A stretch of DNA of 64,000 nucleotides, taken from positions 41,840 to 105,839 of the forward strand of contig WGMJ01000002.1 in the NCBI GenBank assembly GCA_016125135.1, written 5' to 3'. This DNA comes from Alphaproteobacteria bacterium (GTDB taxonomy: Bacteria > Pseudomonadota > Alphaproteobacteria > Micavibrionales > Micavibrionaceae). Position numbers and translations under genes: made by a program. The stretch's first letter is position 1; each line of letters begins with the position of its first letter. Shown here piece by piece: positions 1 to 9,965 of the stretch. The notes under the pieces were generated by a model. It was not told the origin of the DNA and did no database searches. It saw nothing but the letters and a program-made list of their open reading frames with translations.

Positions 1-2477
1 AGATTTTCCATGTAGGTGAGGGCTTCACCGAGCGTATAACCTTGCGCCAAATCGGCATCGATTGTGATTGAGCGTATGCGGTTATAGCGGTTCAGGGTTG
101 TGGAGTCGGCATATTCCTGCAGGTCCACAAGGTTTGAAAGTGGAATAAGGGCGCCGGATCTGTCGGAGCGAACATAGATATTTTCAAGGCTTGTAGGCGA
201 ACGCTGTTCTTCACGTGCGCCCTCAATCATCACGTCATATTCCTCACCATTTTCAACGTAAGTTGTTACGCGGCGTGAGCCGAGCATGGTTTCAAGTGTA
301 CGGCTGATATTCTGGATGGTAACGCCCAGTGTTGCCGCTTGATTATAGTCGATATTCACTTCAAATTGCGGTTTTGTTTCCTTATAGTCCCAGTCAATAG
401 AGATGAGGCCGGGATTATTCTCGTTTATTTTCTGGAGAAGAATATCGCGCCATTTTGCAATTTCGGCATAGCTGCCGCCACCAATCACGAATTGAACGGG
501 TTTCGTTGTACCAACCGCGAAACCCTGTCGCATTACCGGAAAAGCGCGGACATCACTAAGGTCAGCAAGTTTACCGCGTATCTCATCCATAATATCCCAT
601 GCGCTACGGCGTTGGCCCCACTCCTTCAGCACAACAATAACCGCACCTGTATTAAAGTTGGCTGTATTGCCAAATGAACGTGGTGCGCGAACAATCAGAC
701 GGGTAATTTCACCACTTTCTACATAGGACATCAGGCGTTTTTCAATTTCGTCAACATAGTCTTTCATAAAGGCAAAAGAGGCACCTTCGGGCCCGTTGAT
801 ATTAATGGAAAACGCGCCGCGATCTTCTTTCGGCGTGTATTCTTTCGGGACAAAACCATAGAGCGTGACCATAACAAAGCTGACCCCGCAGAAAAGTGCA
901 ATCGGCAACAGCGGAATTTTCAGCATGGTCTGAAGTGTTTTTGCGTAGCCATTACGAATTTTCAGGAAGACGCTTTCTTCATGGCCCCCCTCCATGCGAC
1001 CACGTAGGAAAAGCGAGGCCATAACGGGTGAGAGGGTGAGAGAAACAACGCTTGAGAAGAAAACAGCAGCAGCAAGTGTGAGTGCAAACTCGCTAAAAAG
1101 CCGCCCGACATCTCCTTCTAGAAAAGCAATAGGCACAAAGATAGCGATGAGGACGGCAGTTGTCGCAATAACGGCAAAGCCAACCTGCCTTGTGCCGCGC
1201 AAGGCGGCCACAAGCGGTGATTCACGTTCTTCCTGCCGCCGCCGCACGATATTTTCAAGCACAACAATGGCGTCATCAACCACAAGGCCAATCGCGAGAA
1301 CAAGCGCAAAAAGCGTCAGCAGGTTAATAGAAAAGCCAAGGATATTGATAACGGTAAATGTGGCGATAATAGAAATGGGGACGGCTACAGCAGGCACAAG
1401 TGTGGCCCTGAAATCACGCAGGAAGGCATAAATAACGACCACCACCAGCACCATGGCAATGCCGAGGGTTATATAGACTTCTTCAATAGCACGCTCGATA
1501 AAAACAGAAGTATCGTAGCTTTGCTCTATCTTCATGCCTTCCGGCAGGTTCTGGTTTTGCTTGGTAGCCTCTGCTTTTGCACCGCGTGCAACGTCAATCG
1601 TATTTGCTTTGGATTGCTTGGAAATGCCAATTCCCACTTGTGCAACGCCATTGCCACGGAAGAGTGTACGGTTTTCTTCGAGCCCTTTTTCAACTTTTGC
1701 AATGTCACCCAAGCGGATTAAATAGCCATCATCACCGCGACCAAGAACAAGATTGCGGAAATCCTGCGCGGCACGGAAGCTTCTCTTCACACGGACGGTA
1801 AAATGACGGTCGAGCGATTCAATGCTTCCTGCGGGCAGCTCCACGTTTTCAGCACGTAGCGCGTTTTCAACGTCATTGACGGTAAGATTGCGCGCTGCCA
1901 GTTCCTTGCGGTTGATCCAGATGCGCATGGCGTAGGTTTGCGCACCGCCCACACGCACTTGTGCAACACCATCAAGGACAGAAAAACGCTCGACCATATA
2001 GCGCTCGGCATAGTCGGTCAGCTCCGGCACACTCATACGGTCACTGGTCAGGTTGAACCAGATAATTACATCGCCGCTTGAGTCAGCCTTTTGTACTTCA
2101 GGCGGGTCGGCTTCTTCGGGCAAATTATCAAGGATGCGGGATATGCGGTCACGCACGTCGTTGGCGGCGGCATCAATATCACGCTCGATATTGAATTCAA
2201 GGGTTACGCGGGATTCACCATCCTGCGAGGTGGACTCAATAAATTTGATCCCCTCAACGCCTGAAATCCGCTCTTCGATGACTTCTGTAATACGGCGTTC
2301 AACAATATTGGAAGAGGCGCCGGGATAATTGGTTGAGATGGTGACAACCGGCGGGTCAATATCGGGGTATTCGCGCAAAGGGAGGCGGTCAAATGACACG
2401 AGGCCGAAAATAACCAAGAGCAGCGAAATAACGGAAGCAAAAACCGGCCGCTTGATGGATATGTCGGAGAGCAGCAT
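1..2477 (-). CDS. RND-family efflux pump inner-membrane subunit (partial)
   Basis: Encodes the proton-driven inner-membrane pump of a tripartite multidrug efflux system (AcrB/MexF type). I translated it on the minus strand from an ATG at 2477; it runs off the left edge after about 825 of the usual 1020-1050 residues, so the C-terminal membrane half is incomplete. Residues 9-30 form the first membrane helix after the family-typical start MLLSDISIKRPVFA. Two adjacent aspartates in GLVVDDAIV (residues 401-402) match the proton-relay pair of transmembrane helix 4, so the pump should be active. The start lies two bases after the adaptor stop codon, so both are co-transcribed. The outer-membrane channel gene is not in view, and substrates cannot be predicted. 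Confidence 0.93.
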   Translation of the reverse strand, partial: MLLSDISIKRPVFASVISLLLVIFGLVSFDRLPLREYPDIDPPVVTISTNYPGASSNIVERRITEVIEERISGVEGIKFIESTSQDGESRVTLEFNIERDIDAAANDVRDRISRILDNLPEEADPPEVQKADSSGDVIIWFNLTSDRMSVPELTDYAERYMVERFSVLDGVAQVRVGGAQTYAMRIWINRKELAARNLTVNDVENALRAENVELPAGSIESLDRHFTVRVKRSFRAAQDFRNLVLGRGDDGYLIRLGDIAKVEKGLEENRTLFRGNGVAQVGIGISKQSKANTIDVARGAKAEATKQNQNLPEGMKIEQSYDTSVFIERAIEEVYITLGIAMVLVVVVIYAFLRDFRATLVPAVAVPISIIATFTVINILGFSINLLTLFALVLAIGLVVDDAIVVLENIVRRRQEERESPLVAALRGTRQVGFAVIATTAVLIAIFVPIAFLEGDVGRLFSEFALTLAAAVFFSSVVSLTLSPVMASLFLRGRMEGGHEESVFLKIRNGYAKTLQTMLKIPLLPIALFCGVSFVMVTLYGFVPKEYTPKEDRGAFSININGPEGASFAFMKDYVDEIEKRLMSYVESGEITRLIVRAPRSFGNTANFNTGAVIVVLKEWGQRRSAWDIMDEIRGKLADLSDVRAFPVMRQGFAVGTTKPVQFVIGGGSYAEIAKWRDILLQKINENNPGLISIDWDYKETKPQFEVNIDYNQAATLGVTIQNISRTLETMLGSRRVTTYVENGEEYDVMIEGAREEQRSPTSLENIYVRSDRSGALIPLSNLVDLQEYADSTTLNRYNRIRSITIDADLAQGYTLGEALTYMEN

Positions 2478-2479
2478 GT

Positions 2480-3520
2480 TTAATCTGCCTTCTTCGCGCT
2501 GTTGGGTGTAATGGCTGCGCCATCACGAATATTCATCAAGCCGCTTGTGATCAACTGTTCGCCAACAGACAGGCCTTCTGTAATTTCTGCAATTCCGGGT
2601 GTGCGACCACCAACAGTCACTTGTTTCTTTACGGCCTTGCCATTTTCAGCGGTAAATACAAAATGTTGCGCACCTTCTGCAACGATGGCTTTTTCAGGGA
2701 TGGCAACTGTTGTGCGTGGGCTGGCTTTGATTACAACATTCATGAGTAGCCCCGGCTTAAGGAGCTTTTCATCATTCGGGAGGAGTGCCCGCACCTGTAT
2801 GGCGCGGGTCACGGGGTCGATCTGGCTATCGATGCCGCTGACTGTGCCGGTGAATTTTTTATCACCGAAGGCTTTGTTTGTGGCTTCAACTTCCAGCCCC
2901 GTTTGCAAAACCGGCAAAAAGAGGGAAGGGACTGAGAAATCAAGCTTCATCACGCTATCATCATCAAGCGTTGTGATGCGTGTCCCCGGCTGTACTAGTG
3001 CGCCAACGCTGACATTGCGTAAACCTACAATGCCATCAAAAGGTGCGGTGATAAGATAGTCTTTCAAGCGGGATTGTATGGCAGCGATACGTGCTTGTGC
3101 AGTTTCTACATCACGTTGGCGCTGGTCAAGCAAAGCTTTTGACGCATTCCCTTGTGCGGCCAATGTTTGAATGCGCTCTAATTGTTTACGCGCTTCGGTG
3201 AGTGTAGAGCGCTCTTGCGCGAGATTGGCGGCTTCTTCGGCGCTCGTCATTTCAACCAGCGCATCACCTTTATTTACGCGCTGGCCATCTGAAAAATTAA
3301 CGGCGGTAATTGTATCCGTAACGGTTGCTGTTAGTGTGATGCTTTCATTGGCTTTCAGTGTCCCGAGCGCTTCGATATTGTCGGTAAATTGCTGTTGGCT
3401 GACAGCTTCAACTATCACTTGTACAGGGGGCGGGGCCTTGGCAGGCGGAGCCGCCCACGCAGGCATGGCCAGCAGCAGGGCGGTAAGGGCAAGAGACGGA
3501 AAAAGCTGAATATTTTTCAT
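2480..3520 (-). CDS. RND efflux periplasmic adaptor (membrane fusion protein)
   Basis: Periplasmic adaptor joining the pump encoded downstream to an outer-membrane channel. The 346-residue protein starts with a signal peptide (about residues 1-23, ending PAWA). A lipoyl/barrel-sandwich domain follows, interrupted by a short alpha-helical hairpin (about residues 85-145, rich in Gln, Arg and Glu). Next come a beta-barrel segment with the family-typical ITAPFDGIVG and a C-terminal membrane-proximal domain. No lipobox Cys is present after the signal sequence, so it is not lipid anchored in the AcrA manner. It is the first gene of the two-gene operon. Family assignment is firm; the transported substrate is unknown. 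Confidence 0.93.
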   Translation of the reverse strand: MKNIQLFPSLALTALLLAMPAWAAPPAKAPPPVQVIVEAVSQQQFTDNIEALGTLKANESITLTATVTDTITAVNFSDGQRVNKGDALVEMTSAEEAANLAQERSTLTEARKQLERIQTLAAQGNASKALLDQRQRDVETAQARIAAIQSRLKDYLITAPFDGIVGLRNVSVGALVQPGTRITTLDDDSVMKLDFSVPSLFLPVLQTGLEVEATNKAFGDKKFTGTVSGIDSQIDPVTRAIQVRALLPNDEKLLKPGLLMNVVIKASPRTTVAIPEKAIVAEGAQHFVFTAENGKAVKKQVTVGGRTPGIAEITEGLSVGEQLITSGLMNIRDGAAITPNSAKKAD

Positions 3521-3602
3521 GATATAAGACTATATTGGCATGGGGTAAAGGCAAGTTTCTGCATCTAAAATATTGTAATAATAACGCTCTGCCTATACCT
3601 TT

Positions 3603-3619
3603 CCCCTACATAAAAGGGG
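3603..3619 (+). other. small hairpin over the ribosome-binding site of the O-acyltransferase gene
   Basis: CCCCT pairs with AGGGG around a seven-base loop. The 3' arm is the only Shine-Dalgarno-like sequence before the ATG at 3624. Folding would hide the ribosome-binding site; this is inference from sequence only. Confidence 0.35.
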
Positions 3620-3623
3620 TTTT

Positions 3624-5531
3624 ATGCAATATAGGGCCGATATTGACGGGTTAAGGGCGCTCGCCGTGCTGGCGGTTGTGCTGTTCCATTTTATCCATGA
3701 GGCCCCGTTTAACGGGTTTCTGGGCGTTGATATATTTTTTGTGATCTCCGGCTATCTTATTACGCGCATTATTTATGACGAAATAAAGAATAAAAGTTTC
3801 TCGCTGGTGCATTTCTACGAGCGTCGCGTGCGTCGCATTTTCCCGGCCCTGATGACAATATTACTAACAACTTTTATAGCGGCTTATTTCTTGTATTTGC
3901 CGAAAGAATTACTGGCATTTGGTAAAAGCTTGCTCGCAACAGTCTTCTTTGCCTCGAATTTTCTATTCTGGTCAGAGGCCGGTTATTTCGATATGGAAGC
4001 TGTCCTGAAGCCACTATTGCACACTTGGTCGCTTGCCGTTGAGGAGCAATTCTATATTTTCTTCCCGCTTTTATTGGCGGGGGCCTATAAGGTTGCTACA
4101 AAATATACAAAACCATTCATTATGGGGCTGTTTGTTCTCTCATTTGCCGCTTCACAATATTTTACGTTCTTCCGTGATTTCCAGACGGCGTTTTATATGT
4201 TGCCCGCACGTGCGTGGGAGTTGTTGGCTGGCAGTATTGTAGCGCTCGGTATTTTGCCAAATATAAAAAGCGAGAAACGTGCTGGCTTTTTTGCATGGCT
4301 TGGCGTTGTTATGATGCTGATAAGTTTTATTCTACCGTTCGAGAAAAAATATTACCCTGGCCTTTATCCTGTTTTTTCTGTATTCGGCGCGGCATTGCTT
4401 ATTTATACAGGGGAATATTTTAAAACGGCCGCGCATCGCCTGTTTAGCGCAGGGGCAGCGGTTTTTACGGGCAAAATTTCATATTCGCTCTATCTCTGGC
4501 ACTGGCCACTTTATGCTTTTGCCTTTTATTATTTTCTTGGTGATATCGGATTGGCCCATATCATTGGCTTGCTTGTTATTGCATTCAGCCTGTCATATGC
4601 ATCATGGCGCTATATCGAACAGCCTTTTCGTGGACGGAGCGGCATTTTAAACCGCGCACAAATTTTCATTGCAGGGGTTGTTTGTATGGCTCTTCTTGCA
4701 GGGCTTGCTTATGCACTTATCCGTACCGATGGCGCGAAATATAAATTTGCAGATGATATCCTGCGGCTTTCACAAAGTGAGATTGGCCGTAAATATACTG
4801 AACTACCTGAGAAAGGGCTTGAGAAGAATATCTGGGTTTTTGAGGATGCAGATGGTGCGCCCGCGCCATCACTGGCTGTATGGGGTGACTCGCATGCATC
4901 GGCTTTGGCGCCGGCCTATGTGGCTTTGGCGAAAGAGCGCGGTATTAACGGCATACTAATAAACGGCAATAATTGTTTTATTGGCTCGAATATAAAGCAT
5001 GAATTACGCAAGCAGAAAGAATGTATCGAAAATACAGACCGCGTGCTGGCGTATCTTGAAGCGCATAAGGAAATTCGTGAAATTATTCTGGTGAATCGCT
5101 GGGCCGACCATCTGGCTTACTGGCATAAAAAACGTTTTGCCAAAGATAAAGCGCTGGCCCTGCGGGAGGAAAGCCTGCTGGATGTCATCAAGCGGCTTCA
5201 AGCCATGGGCAAGAAAGTAACATTTGTGGCGCAAGTGCCGTTGGTGCCCTCGAAGATACAAGATGTTCCCTCCAGCCTTGCACGTATTAAAATGTATGGC
5301 CGTAATGTTGATTTACGCCCGACCTTGCAGGAATATAAAGAGCATCAGCATGATATGTGGACGCTTTACGAGAAAATCGAGAAAGAGACAAGCGCGCACG
5401 TTATCTGGCCGCATAAATTCATGTGTGATGAAGAATATTGCGAGATCGTAAAAGACGGGCAATCACTTTATTATGACGATGATCATCTTTCCCGCTTCGG
5501 CGCGGAGAGTTTAGCCGATAAGTTAAGATAA
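3624..5531 (+). CDS. membrane acyltransferase with C-terminal SGNH domain (OafA/YrhL type)
   Basis: Likely transfers acetyl or other short acyl groups to a cell-surface polysaccharide. The N-terminal part (about residues 1-370) is the acyltransferase-3 membrane domain: it opens with the characteristic YRADIDGLRALAVLAV, continues with GVDIFFVISGYLI and the RRVRRIFPAL motif, and has about ten hydrophobic helices. After a linker, the periplasmic SGNH domain carries GDSH at residues 421-424 and a late DDDHLS, supplying the Ser and Asp-x-x-His of a hydrolase-like triad. The length (635 residues) fits OafA-type fusions. The last nine bases overlap the end of convergent pyrC. The acceptor glycan cannot be read from sequence. 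Confidence 0.93.
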   Translation: MQYRADIDGLRALAVLAVVLFHFIHEAPFNGFLGVDIFFVISGYLITRIIYDEIKNKSFSLVHFYERRVRRIFPALMTILLTTFIAAYFLYLPKELLAFGKSLLATVFFASNFLFWSEAGYFDMEAVLKPLLHTWSLAVEEQFYIFFPLLLAGAYKVATKYTKPFIMGLFVLSFAASQYFTFFRDFQTAFYMLPARAWELLAGSIVALGILPNIKSEKRAGFFAWLGVVMMLISFILPFEKKYYPGLYPVFSVFGAALLIYTGEYFKTAAHRLFSAGAAVFTGKISYSLYLWHWPLYAFAFYYFLGDIGLAHIIGLLVIAFSLSYASWRYIEQPFRGRSGILNRAQIFIAGVVCMALLAGLAYALIRTDGAKYKFADDILRLSQSEIGRKYTELPEKGLEKNIWVFEDADGAPAPSLAVWGDSHASALAPAYVALAKERGINGILINGNNCFIGSNIKHELRKQKECIENTDRVLAYLEAHKEIREIILVNRWADHLAYWHKKRFAKDKALALREESLLDVIKRLQAMGKKVTFVAQVPLVPSKIQDVPSSLARIKMYGRNVDLRPTLQEYKEHQHDMWTLYEKIEKETSAHVIWPHKFMCDEEYCEIVKDGQSLYYDDDHLSRFGAESLADKLR

Positions 5532-6818
5532 AATTTGGCCTTCGCGGTATTTTATACGGCCACCGACAATTGTGCATACAGCTTTGCCTGTCAGTTTCTT
5601 GCCATCAAATATGCAGTTTTTACCCTTCGAGAAGCCACGTGTGCTTTCAACCGTCCAGCTATGGTTTGTATCAAAGAGTGCGATGTCAGCATCAGCACCT
5701 ACGCCGAGCGTACCCTTTTGTAGCCTTAGAATTCTAGCGGGCTCAACACTCATTTTTGAAATGCCCTTGCTGAAATTTATATGCCCAGCTTTTACAAGGT
5801 AGCTATTCATCACTGCAAAGCTGGTTTCCAAGCCTGTGGAGCCAAACGCGGCATCTTGAAACGCTTCAAGCTTATCTGGCTCGATATGCGGCGCGTGGTC
5901 GGTTGTTAAGGCATCAAAAACATCGTCTTGAATCGCTTTAATAATGGCATCCACATGGTCGCGCGAGCGCAGGGGCGGATACATTTTAGCATTTGTATTG
6001 TAGCCAAGACATTCTTCATCTGTAAGGGCGAAGTGCTGTACCGATACTTCTGCACTCAGGTTTTTATAGCCCTGCTTTTTGGCGTTTCTAATAGCATTTG
6101 CGGCCCCGCTGGTTGAGTTGTGCAGTAAGTGCAACCGTGCATTACAAAGCTGGCCCAGCATAATATTTTTAATCACCGCCAAATCTTCCGACGCGGCAGG
6201 GGTGCCCGCGAGGCCAAGCTGTGTTGAAACCCAGCCTTCATGCATGACACCTTTTTCTGTGAGGTCACTGGTTTCGCAGTGGCTCATCAGCAGCATGTCG
6301 CATGTTTTGGCGTATTCCATCGCGCGGCGCAGAACACTTTCATTCTGTACATCAACGCCGTCATCTGTCACGGCGATAGCGCCCGATGTTTTCAGCTCGT
6401 TAATTTCAGCGAGGTGCATACCCTCACGGCGTTTTGTAATGGCGCCTGCAGGGTAGATGTTAATAAGATCAAGCTCACGTGTGCGCTTGATAACAAACTC
6501 GATAACGGTTTGGTTATCGGCATCGGGGTTGGAATTGGGCATGGCGACAACCGAAGTAATGCCGCCTGCCAAAGCTGCTTTCGATCCTGTTTCCAATGTT
6601 TCTTTATCTTCGCGGCCCGGCTCACGTAAATGGACCTGCATATCGATAAGGCCAGGTGTAACAGTCAGGCCTTTTGCATCAATTTCTGCTTCGGCTTTCT
6701 CGCTAATGTTCTTGCCGAGGGCGGAAATTTTTCCGTCTTTGATAAAAATATCACACGCTGCATCCACATTATTGGCAGGGTCAACAACATGACCATTCTT
6801 GATAAGGAGTGTCGTCAT
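5523..6818 (-). CDS. pyrC: dihydroorotase, class I
   Basis: Cyclises N-carbamoyl-aspartate to dihydroorotate, step three of pyrimidine synthesis. The 431-residue amidohydrolase has VTPGLIDM followed by QVHLREPG (residues 61-68), the conserved SHCE, LHLLHNS and TTDHAPH motifs, and the TDDG acidic site. One oddity: the usual first metal ligand of the HxH pair is Gln61; only His63 remains. PyrB-linked dihydroorotase-like proteins that lost metal ligands are known in other bacteria, so activity is likely but not certain. Its ATG overlaps the pyrB stop codon by four bases (translational coupling). Confidence 0.9.
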   Translation of the reverse strand: MTTLLIKNGHVVDPANNVDAACDIFIKDGKISALGKNISEKAEAEIDAKGLTVTPGLIDMQVHLREPGREDKETLETGSKAALAGGITSVVAMPNSNPDADNQTVIEFVIKRTRELDLINIYPAGAITKRREGMHLAEINELKTSGAIAVTDDGVDVQNESVLRRAMEYAKTCDMLLMSHCETSDLTEKGVMHEGWVSTQLGLAGTPAASEDLAVIKNIMLGQLCNARLHLLHNSTSGAANAIRNAKKQGYKNLSAEVSVQHFALTDEECLGYNTNAKMYPPLRSRDHVDAIIKAIQDDVFDALTTDHAPHIEPDKLEAFQDAAFGSTGLETSFAVMNSYLVKAGHINFSKGISKMSVEPARILRLQKGTLGVGADADIALFDTNHSWTVESTRGFSKGKNCIFDGKKLTGKAVCTIVGGRIKYREGQILS

Positions 6819-7813
6819 TTGCGCTTGATCTCCTTCACTTTGCCGTCGAGCCTGTTTGCAAGCAACCAGAGCAAGGATTTCCGTACAGCCATGCCGTTTT
6901 CAACCTGCCGCAGAATATGGGATTGATCATCCACAGCAACGAGCGCCGAGTGTACGTCGATATCACGGCGGACGGGGCCTGGGTGCATTAAAATGGCGTT
7001 TTTATTTGCAAGGTCGAGGCGTTTGCGGGAGATGCCATACATTTTCGAATATTCACGCAAGGTAGGAATAAAGCCATGCGCGCCGCGCTCTTCCTGTACG
7101 CGCAAGGCGTAAACAACATCAGCACCTGCGAGGGCTTCGTCAACTTTGTAGTAAGTTTTCAGGCCAAAATTCTCAACAAAAGGCGGTAAGAACGTTTCTG
7201 GTGCGGACACGCGAATATCAGCCTTCAGCTTTTTCAATATACGCACCAAAGAGCCAAACACGCGGGAATGCATTATATCGCCGACGATGGTTATGGTTTT
7301 ACCGGCAAGGTTTGTTGTTTTGAAGTGATCGAGCATCGTCAGAGCATCAAGCAGGGCCTGCGTCGGGTGTTCGTGCCAACCATCGCCTGCATTAATAACG
7401 GCAGCATTTACGTGGCGGGAGAGAAACTCGGCAACGCCGGCTTCTTTCGAGCGCACGACCAATGTTTTGATATTGTATGAGTCGAGCGTTTCGGCGGTAT
7501 CCAGATAGCTCTCTCCCTTTTTGGTGGAGGAGCCAGAGGAGCTGATATTGTTTGTATCCATTGAAAGGTTTTTGGCAGCAAGGTCGAAGCTGGCAAGCGT
7601 GCGTGTAGAGGCTTCAAAGAAAGCACAAACCTGACTGCAGCCTTTATTCAAAGCGAATTTATGTGTTTTATGGTGGCGGAAGCGACGGGAGATATCAAAT
7701 ATCAGTGCGAGGTCATTATCATTTGCCTGATCTATGGAGTAGAGGTCGAAAAAGCTGGCGTCGCGCCCTGCGCGTGCATCAATAAGGTCTTTTTCTGCTG
7801 TGTCTGGTGCCAT
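6815..7813 (-). CDS. pyrB: aspartate carbamoyltransferase, catalytic chain
   Basis: Condenses carbamoyl phosphate with aspartate, the committed step of pyrimidine synthesis. The carbamoyl-phosphate loop FFEASTRT, the HPTQALLDAL motif and the late HPGPVRRD motif are all intact. From the ATG at 7813 the protein has 332 residues; the frame stays open to a TTG at 7852 (345 residues). Neither start has a clear ribosome-binding site, and I prefer the ATG. No pyrI regulatory chain is adjacent, as usual in alphaproteobacteria. It is the first gene of the pyrBC pair, divergent from the small exported protein gene. Confidence 0.93.
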   Translation of the reverse strand: MAPDTAEKDLIDARAGRDASFFDLYSIDQANDNDLALIFDISRRFRHHKTHKFALNKGCSQVCAFFEASTRTLASFDLAAKNLSMDTNNISSSGSSTKKGESYLDTAETLDSYNIKTLVVRSKEAGVAEFLSRHVNAAVINAGDGWHEHPTQALLDALTMLDHFKTTNLAGKTITIVGDIMHSRVFGSLVRILKKLKADIRVSAPETFLPPFVENFGLKTYYKVDEALAGADVVYALRVQEERGAHGFIPTLREYSKMYGISRKRLDLANKNAILMHPGPVRRDIDVHSALVAVDDQSHILRQVENGMAVRKSLLWLLANRLDGKVKEIKRK

Positions 7814-7875
7814 GTCAGGAGGTGAGATTAGCGGGATTTTCTTGCGTGGCAATGATTATCTGCTATACATGGCTT

Positions 7876-8211
7876 ATGTTAAAAATATTGGCCGTTTTGG
7901 CCGTTTTACTTTTTCCGCTGAGCAGTCTCGCGATCTGTGATGACCCGGGCGACACGTCATTCAGCTGCTTGAACGAGGATTACAGACGCCCCGGCGAGGG
8001 CCCTTACTTTGATAATCTTATGAAAGCAGAAAAGGTGCGCGCTATGCAAAGCGAGCTTGAGGATTACCGCGAGCAGGAACGCGAAAAAGAAATTGATGAT
8101 TTCATGGCGCGGATTAAAGCGAATGAAGCCAAGCGTGAAGAAAATGAACGCTCATTTGACGGGGAGCCACGCGACAGCACGTTCGCAGATGACGGCCCAC
8201 CGCAATGGTGA
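7876..8211 (+). CDS. small exported protein of unknown function
   Basis: About 111 residues from the ATG at 7876. The first 20 residues form a Sec signal peptide (MLKILAVLAVLLFPLSSLA), followed by a short segment with two cysteines (CDDPGDTSFSC) that could form a disulfide. The rest is very hydrophilic, Glu/Arg-rich and probably helical or disordered (about residues 50-95). Start codons at 7852 and 7807 are in the same frame but would spoil or lengthen the signal peptide. It lies divergent from pyrB and ends one base before convergent spoVR. I do not recognise a family. Confidence 0.7.
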   Translation: MLKILAVLAVLLFPLSSLAICDDPGDTSFSCLNEDYRRPGEGPYFDNLMKAEKVRAMQSELEDYREQEREKEIDDFMARIKANEAKREENERSFDGEPRDSTFADDGPPQW

Positions 8212-9957
8212 TTAAGGCTGCCGTTTGCGGCCGGGCTGTTTACCCTCTTCGCGTTTTGGCAAGGCGTAGCTTTGAATTTGTTCGCCAGTTTCTGAATCAA
8301 CACTATTAAGGATGACAGGGCTGATAGACCCTTTCTTATCGGCCGACCATAGATACCAAACCTGCTGCAAAACATTGTTAATATCATCGTCTAGTTCACG
8401 GCCTCTGTGCACGGTGTGTTCCAGATAAAGCGCGCGATTACGGCTGTAATCATAATCAACAACTTCAATTTGTGGCGTGCGGTTGGCAAGATTGTAGTGA
8501 TCTGCCAAGGCATCGCGTACTTTTTCATAGCCGGCACGGTTGTGGATGGCGGTTACCACCATTTCGTCATCCATTTCATCATCATGCACAACGAAAAGGG
8601 ACATTTCGCGAATGACTTTTGGTGAAAGGAATTGTGATACGAAGGTTTCATCGCGGTATTCAACAACGATATCCTTCATCACTGAAAGCCAGTCTGCTTT
8701 GCCAGCCTGAACATCCTGAAACCATTGCGCCTTACCAAACCATTCTTTGTCTTCATCGGTCGGGTTATTGCAGACACGTTCGATGTCCATGAAAATCTCG
8801 AAGCCGAGCTTATAGGGATTGAACCCGCTATAATATTTGCTATCAAAATCACGCTGTGTAAGAACGCCTGAATGTGAAGTGATGAATTCCATGTACATGC
8901 CATCATCAATCAGATCCATGTCATACATATCACCAAGCAAACGGTAGTGCCAGAAACTCGCACAGCCTTCGTTCATAACCTTGGTTTGTATTTGCGGATA
9001 GAAATATTGGGACTTATCGGCAATCATACGCATTAGCTGGGTTTGCCACGGCTCTCCGGGTTTGCCACGACGTGACGCGACTTCGTTTGCATTGTGATAT
9101 TTCGGTGAATAGTCAGCAATGAAGCGTAGAAGGTTTTCATCCCGCTCGATTCTAATATCAACTTCACTGGCTTCTTTAAAATCATCTGAAGCGCTGGCGG
9201 CTTTCCGGGTGGTTACTTCCAGCAAATGGTCGTAGTTTTGCTCGAGAAACTTCCTTCTTTCCTCGATTTGCTCGCGGATTTCTTTTGGTGATTTTGCACG
9301 TGGCCTGCTATAGCGGTTTACCGCATGGCTTTCCAGTGCGTGGCAAGCCGAAAGAACGTCTTCAACTTCTTGTATGCCATATTTTTCTTCGCATTCTTTT
9401 ACAAATCTCTTCAGGCGCTCAAGAAGGGGATTAATTTCTTCGGCATCTGTGTGCTCGGTAAATAAATGGTTGTTTTTGAAGAATGTGTTATGGCCAAAGC
9501 CGGCATGCGCTGTAACGAGCAGCATCATGAGCCTTGAGTTTGTGTCCATATTATAGACTTCACAAGGGTTCGTATTGATAACGATCTCGTATGCGAGACC
9601 CATTTGTCCTTTTCTGTACTGGGCTTCATTGCGGGCATGGTCAAGGCCAAAACTCCAGTGCGTGTAATTTTTAGGCATACCTACGTTTGTGTAGGCATCA
9701 ATCATGTACTCGGCACTAATCAGCTTCATGACATTCGGGTACGTATCCAGATCATATTTTTTCTTCGCAATGATCCCGATAACAGCTTCAGCAAGGCCCA
9801 TCCATGTTTCAGGAATATTGTCAGCCGTGGAGCCTTCCTTGCGTGCGAGAGGGGCCATCCAGTCACCTGGCGGGTCTTTTTTGAAAATATTCAGTCCGTC
9901 CTCGTAATTATCGAGGAGTTCGCGTATTTCCTTCATGCATTCTTCATTACTGTACAT
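8212..9957 (-). CDS. SpoVR family protein (YcgB type)
   Basis: Last gene of the prkA-yeaH-spoVR operon. The 581-residue protein has typical SpoVR features: the HWSFG motif near residue 105, the GLAYEIVINTNP stretch, AHAGFGHNTFF and a Glu/Asp-rich C-terminal third. SpoVR is needed for the spore cortex in Bacillus; in Proteobacteria its homologue accompanies the PrkA kinase in stationary-phase and stress adaptation, with no established biochemical activity. The start is supported by TAGGTGAAAAT just before the ATG, eight bases after the yeaH stop. The C-terminus is basic and Pro/Arg-rich. Confidence 0.92.
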   Translation of the reverse strand: MYSNEECMKEIRELLDNYEDGLNIFKKDPPGDWMAPLARKEGSTADNIPETWMGLAEAVIGIIAKKKYDLDTYPNVMKLISAEYMIDAYTNVGMPKNYTHWSFGLDHARNEAQYRKGQMGLAYEIVINTNPCEVYNMDTNSRLMMLLVTAHAGFGHNTFFKNNHLFTEHTDAEEINPLLERLKRFVKECEEKYGIQEVEDVLSACHALESHAVNRYSRPRAKSPKEIREQIEERRKFLEQNYDHLLEVTTRKAASASDDFKEASEVDIRIERDENLLRFIADYSPKYHNANEVASRRGKPGEPWQTQLMRMIADKSQYFYPQIQTKVMNEGCASFWHYRLLGDMYDMDLIDDGMYMEFITSHSGVLTQRDFDSKYYSGFNPYKLGFEIFMDIERVCNNPTDEDKEWFGKAQWFQDVQAGKADWLSVMKDIVVEYRDETFVSQFLSPKVIREMSLFVVHDDEMDDEMVVTAIHNRAGYEKVRDALADHYNLANRTPQIEVVDYDYSRNRALYLEHTVHRGRELDDDINNVLQQVWYLWSADKKGSISPVILNSVDSETGEQIQSYALPKREEGKQPGRKRQP

Positions 9958-9965
9958 ATTTTCAC

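Noticed and set aside
994..3509. Plus-strand reading frames over the RND pump and adaptor
   Set aside because: They are antisense shadows: Arg/Ser-rich, without motifs, opposite clearly coding frames.
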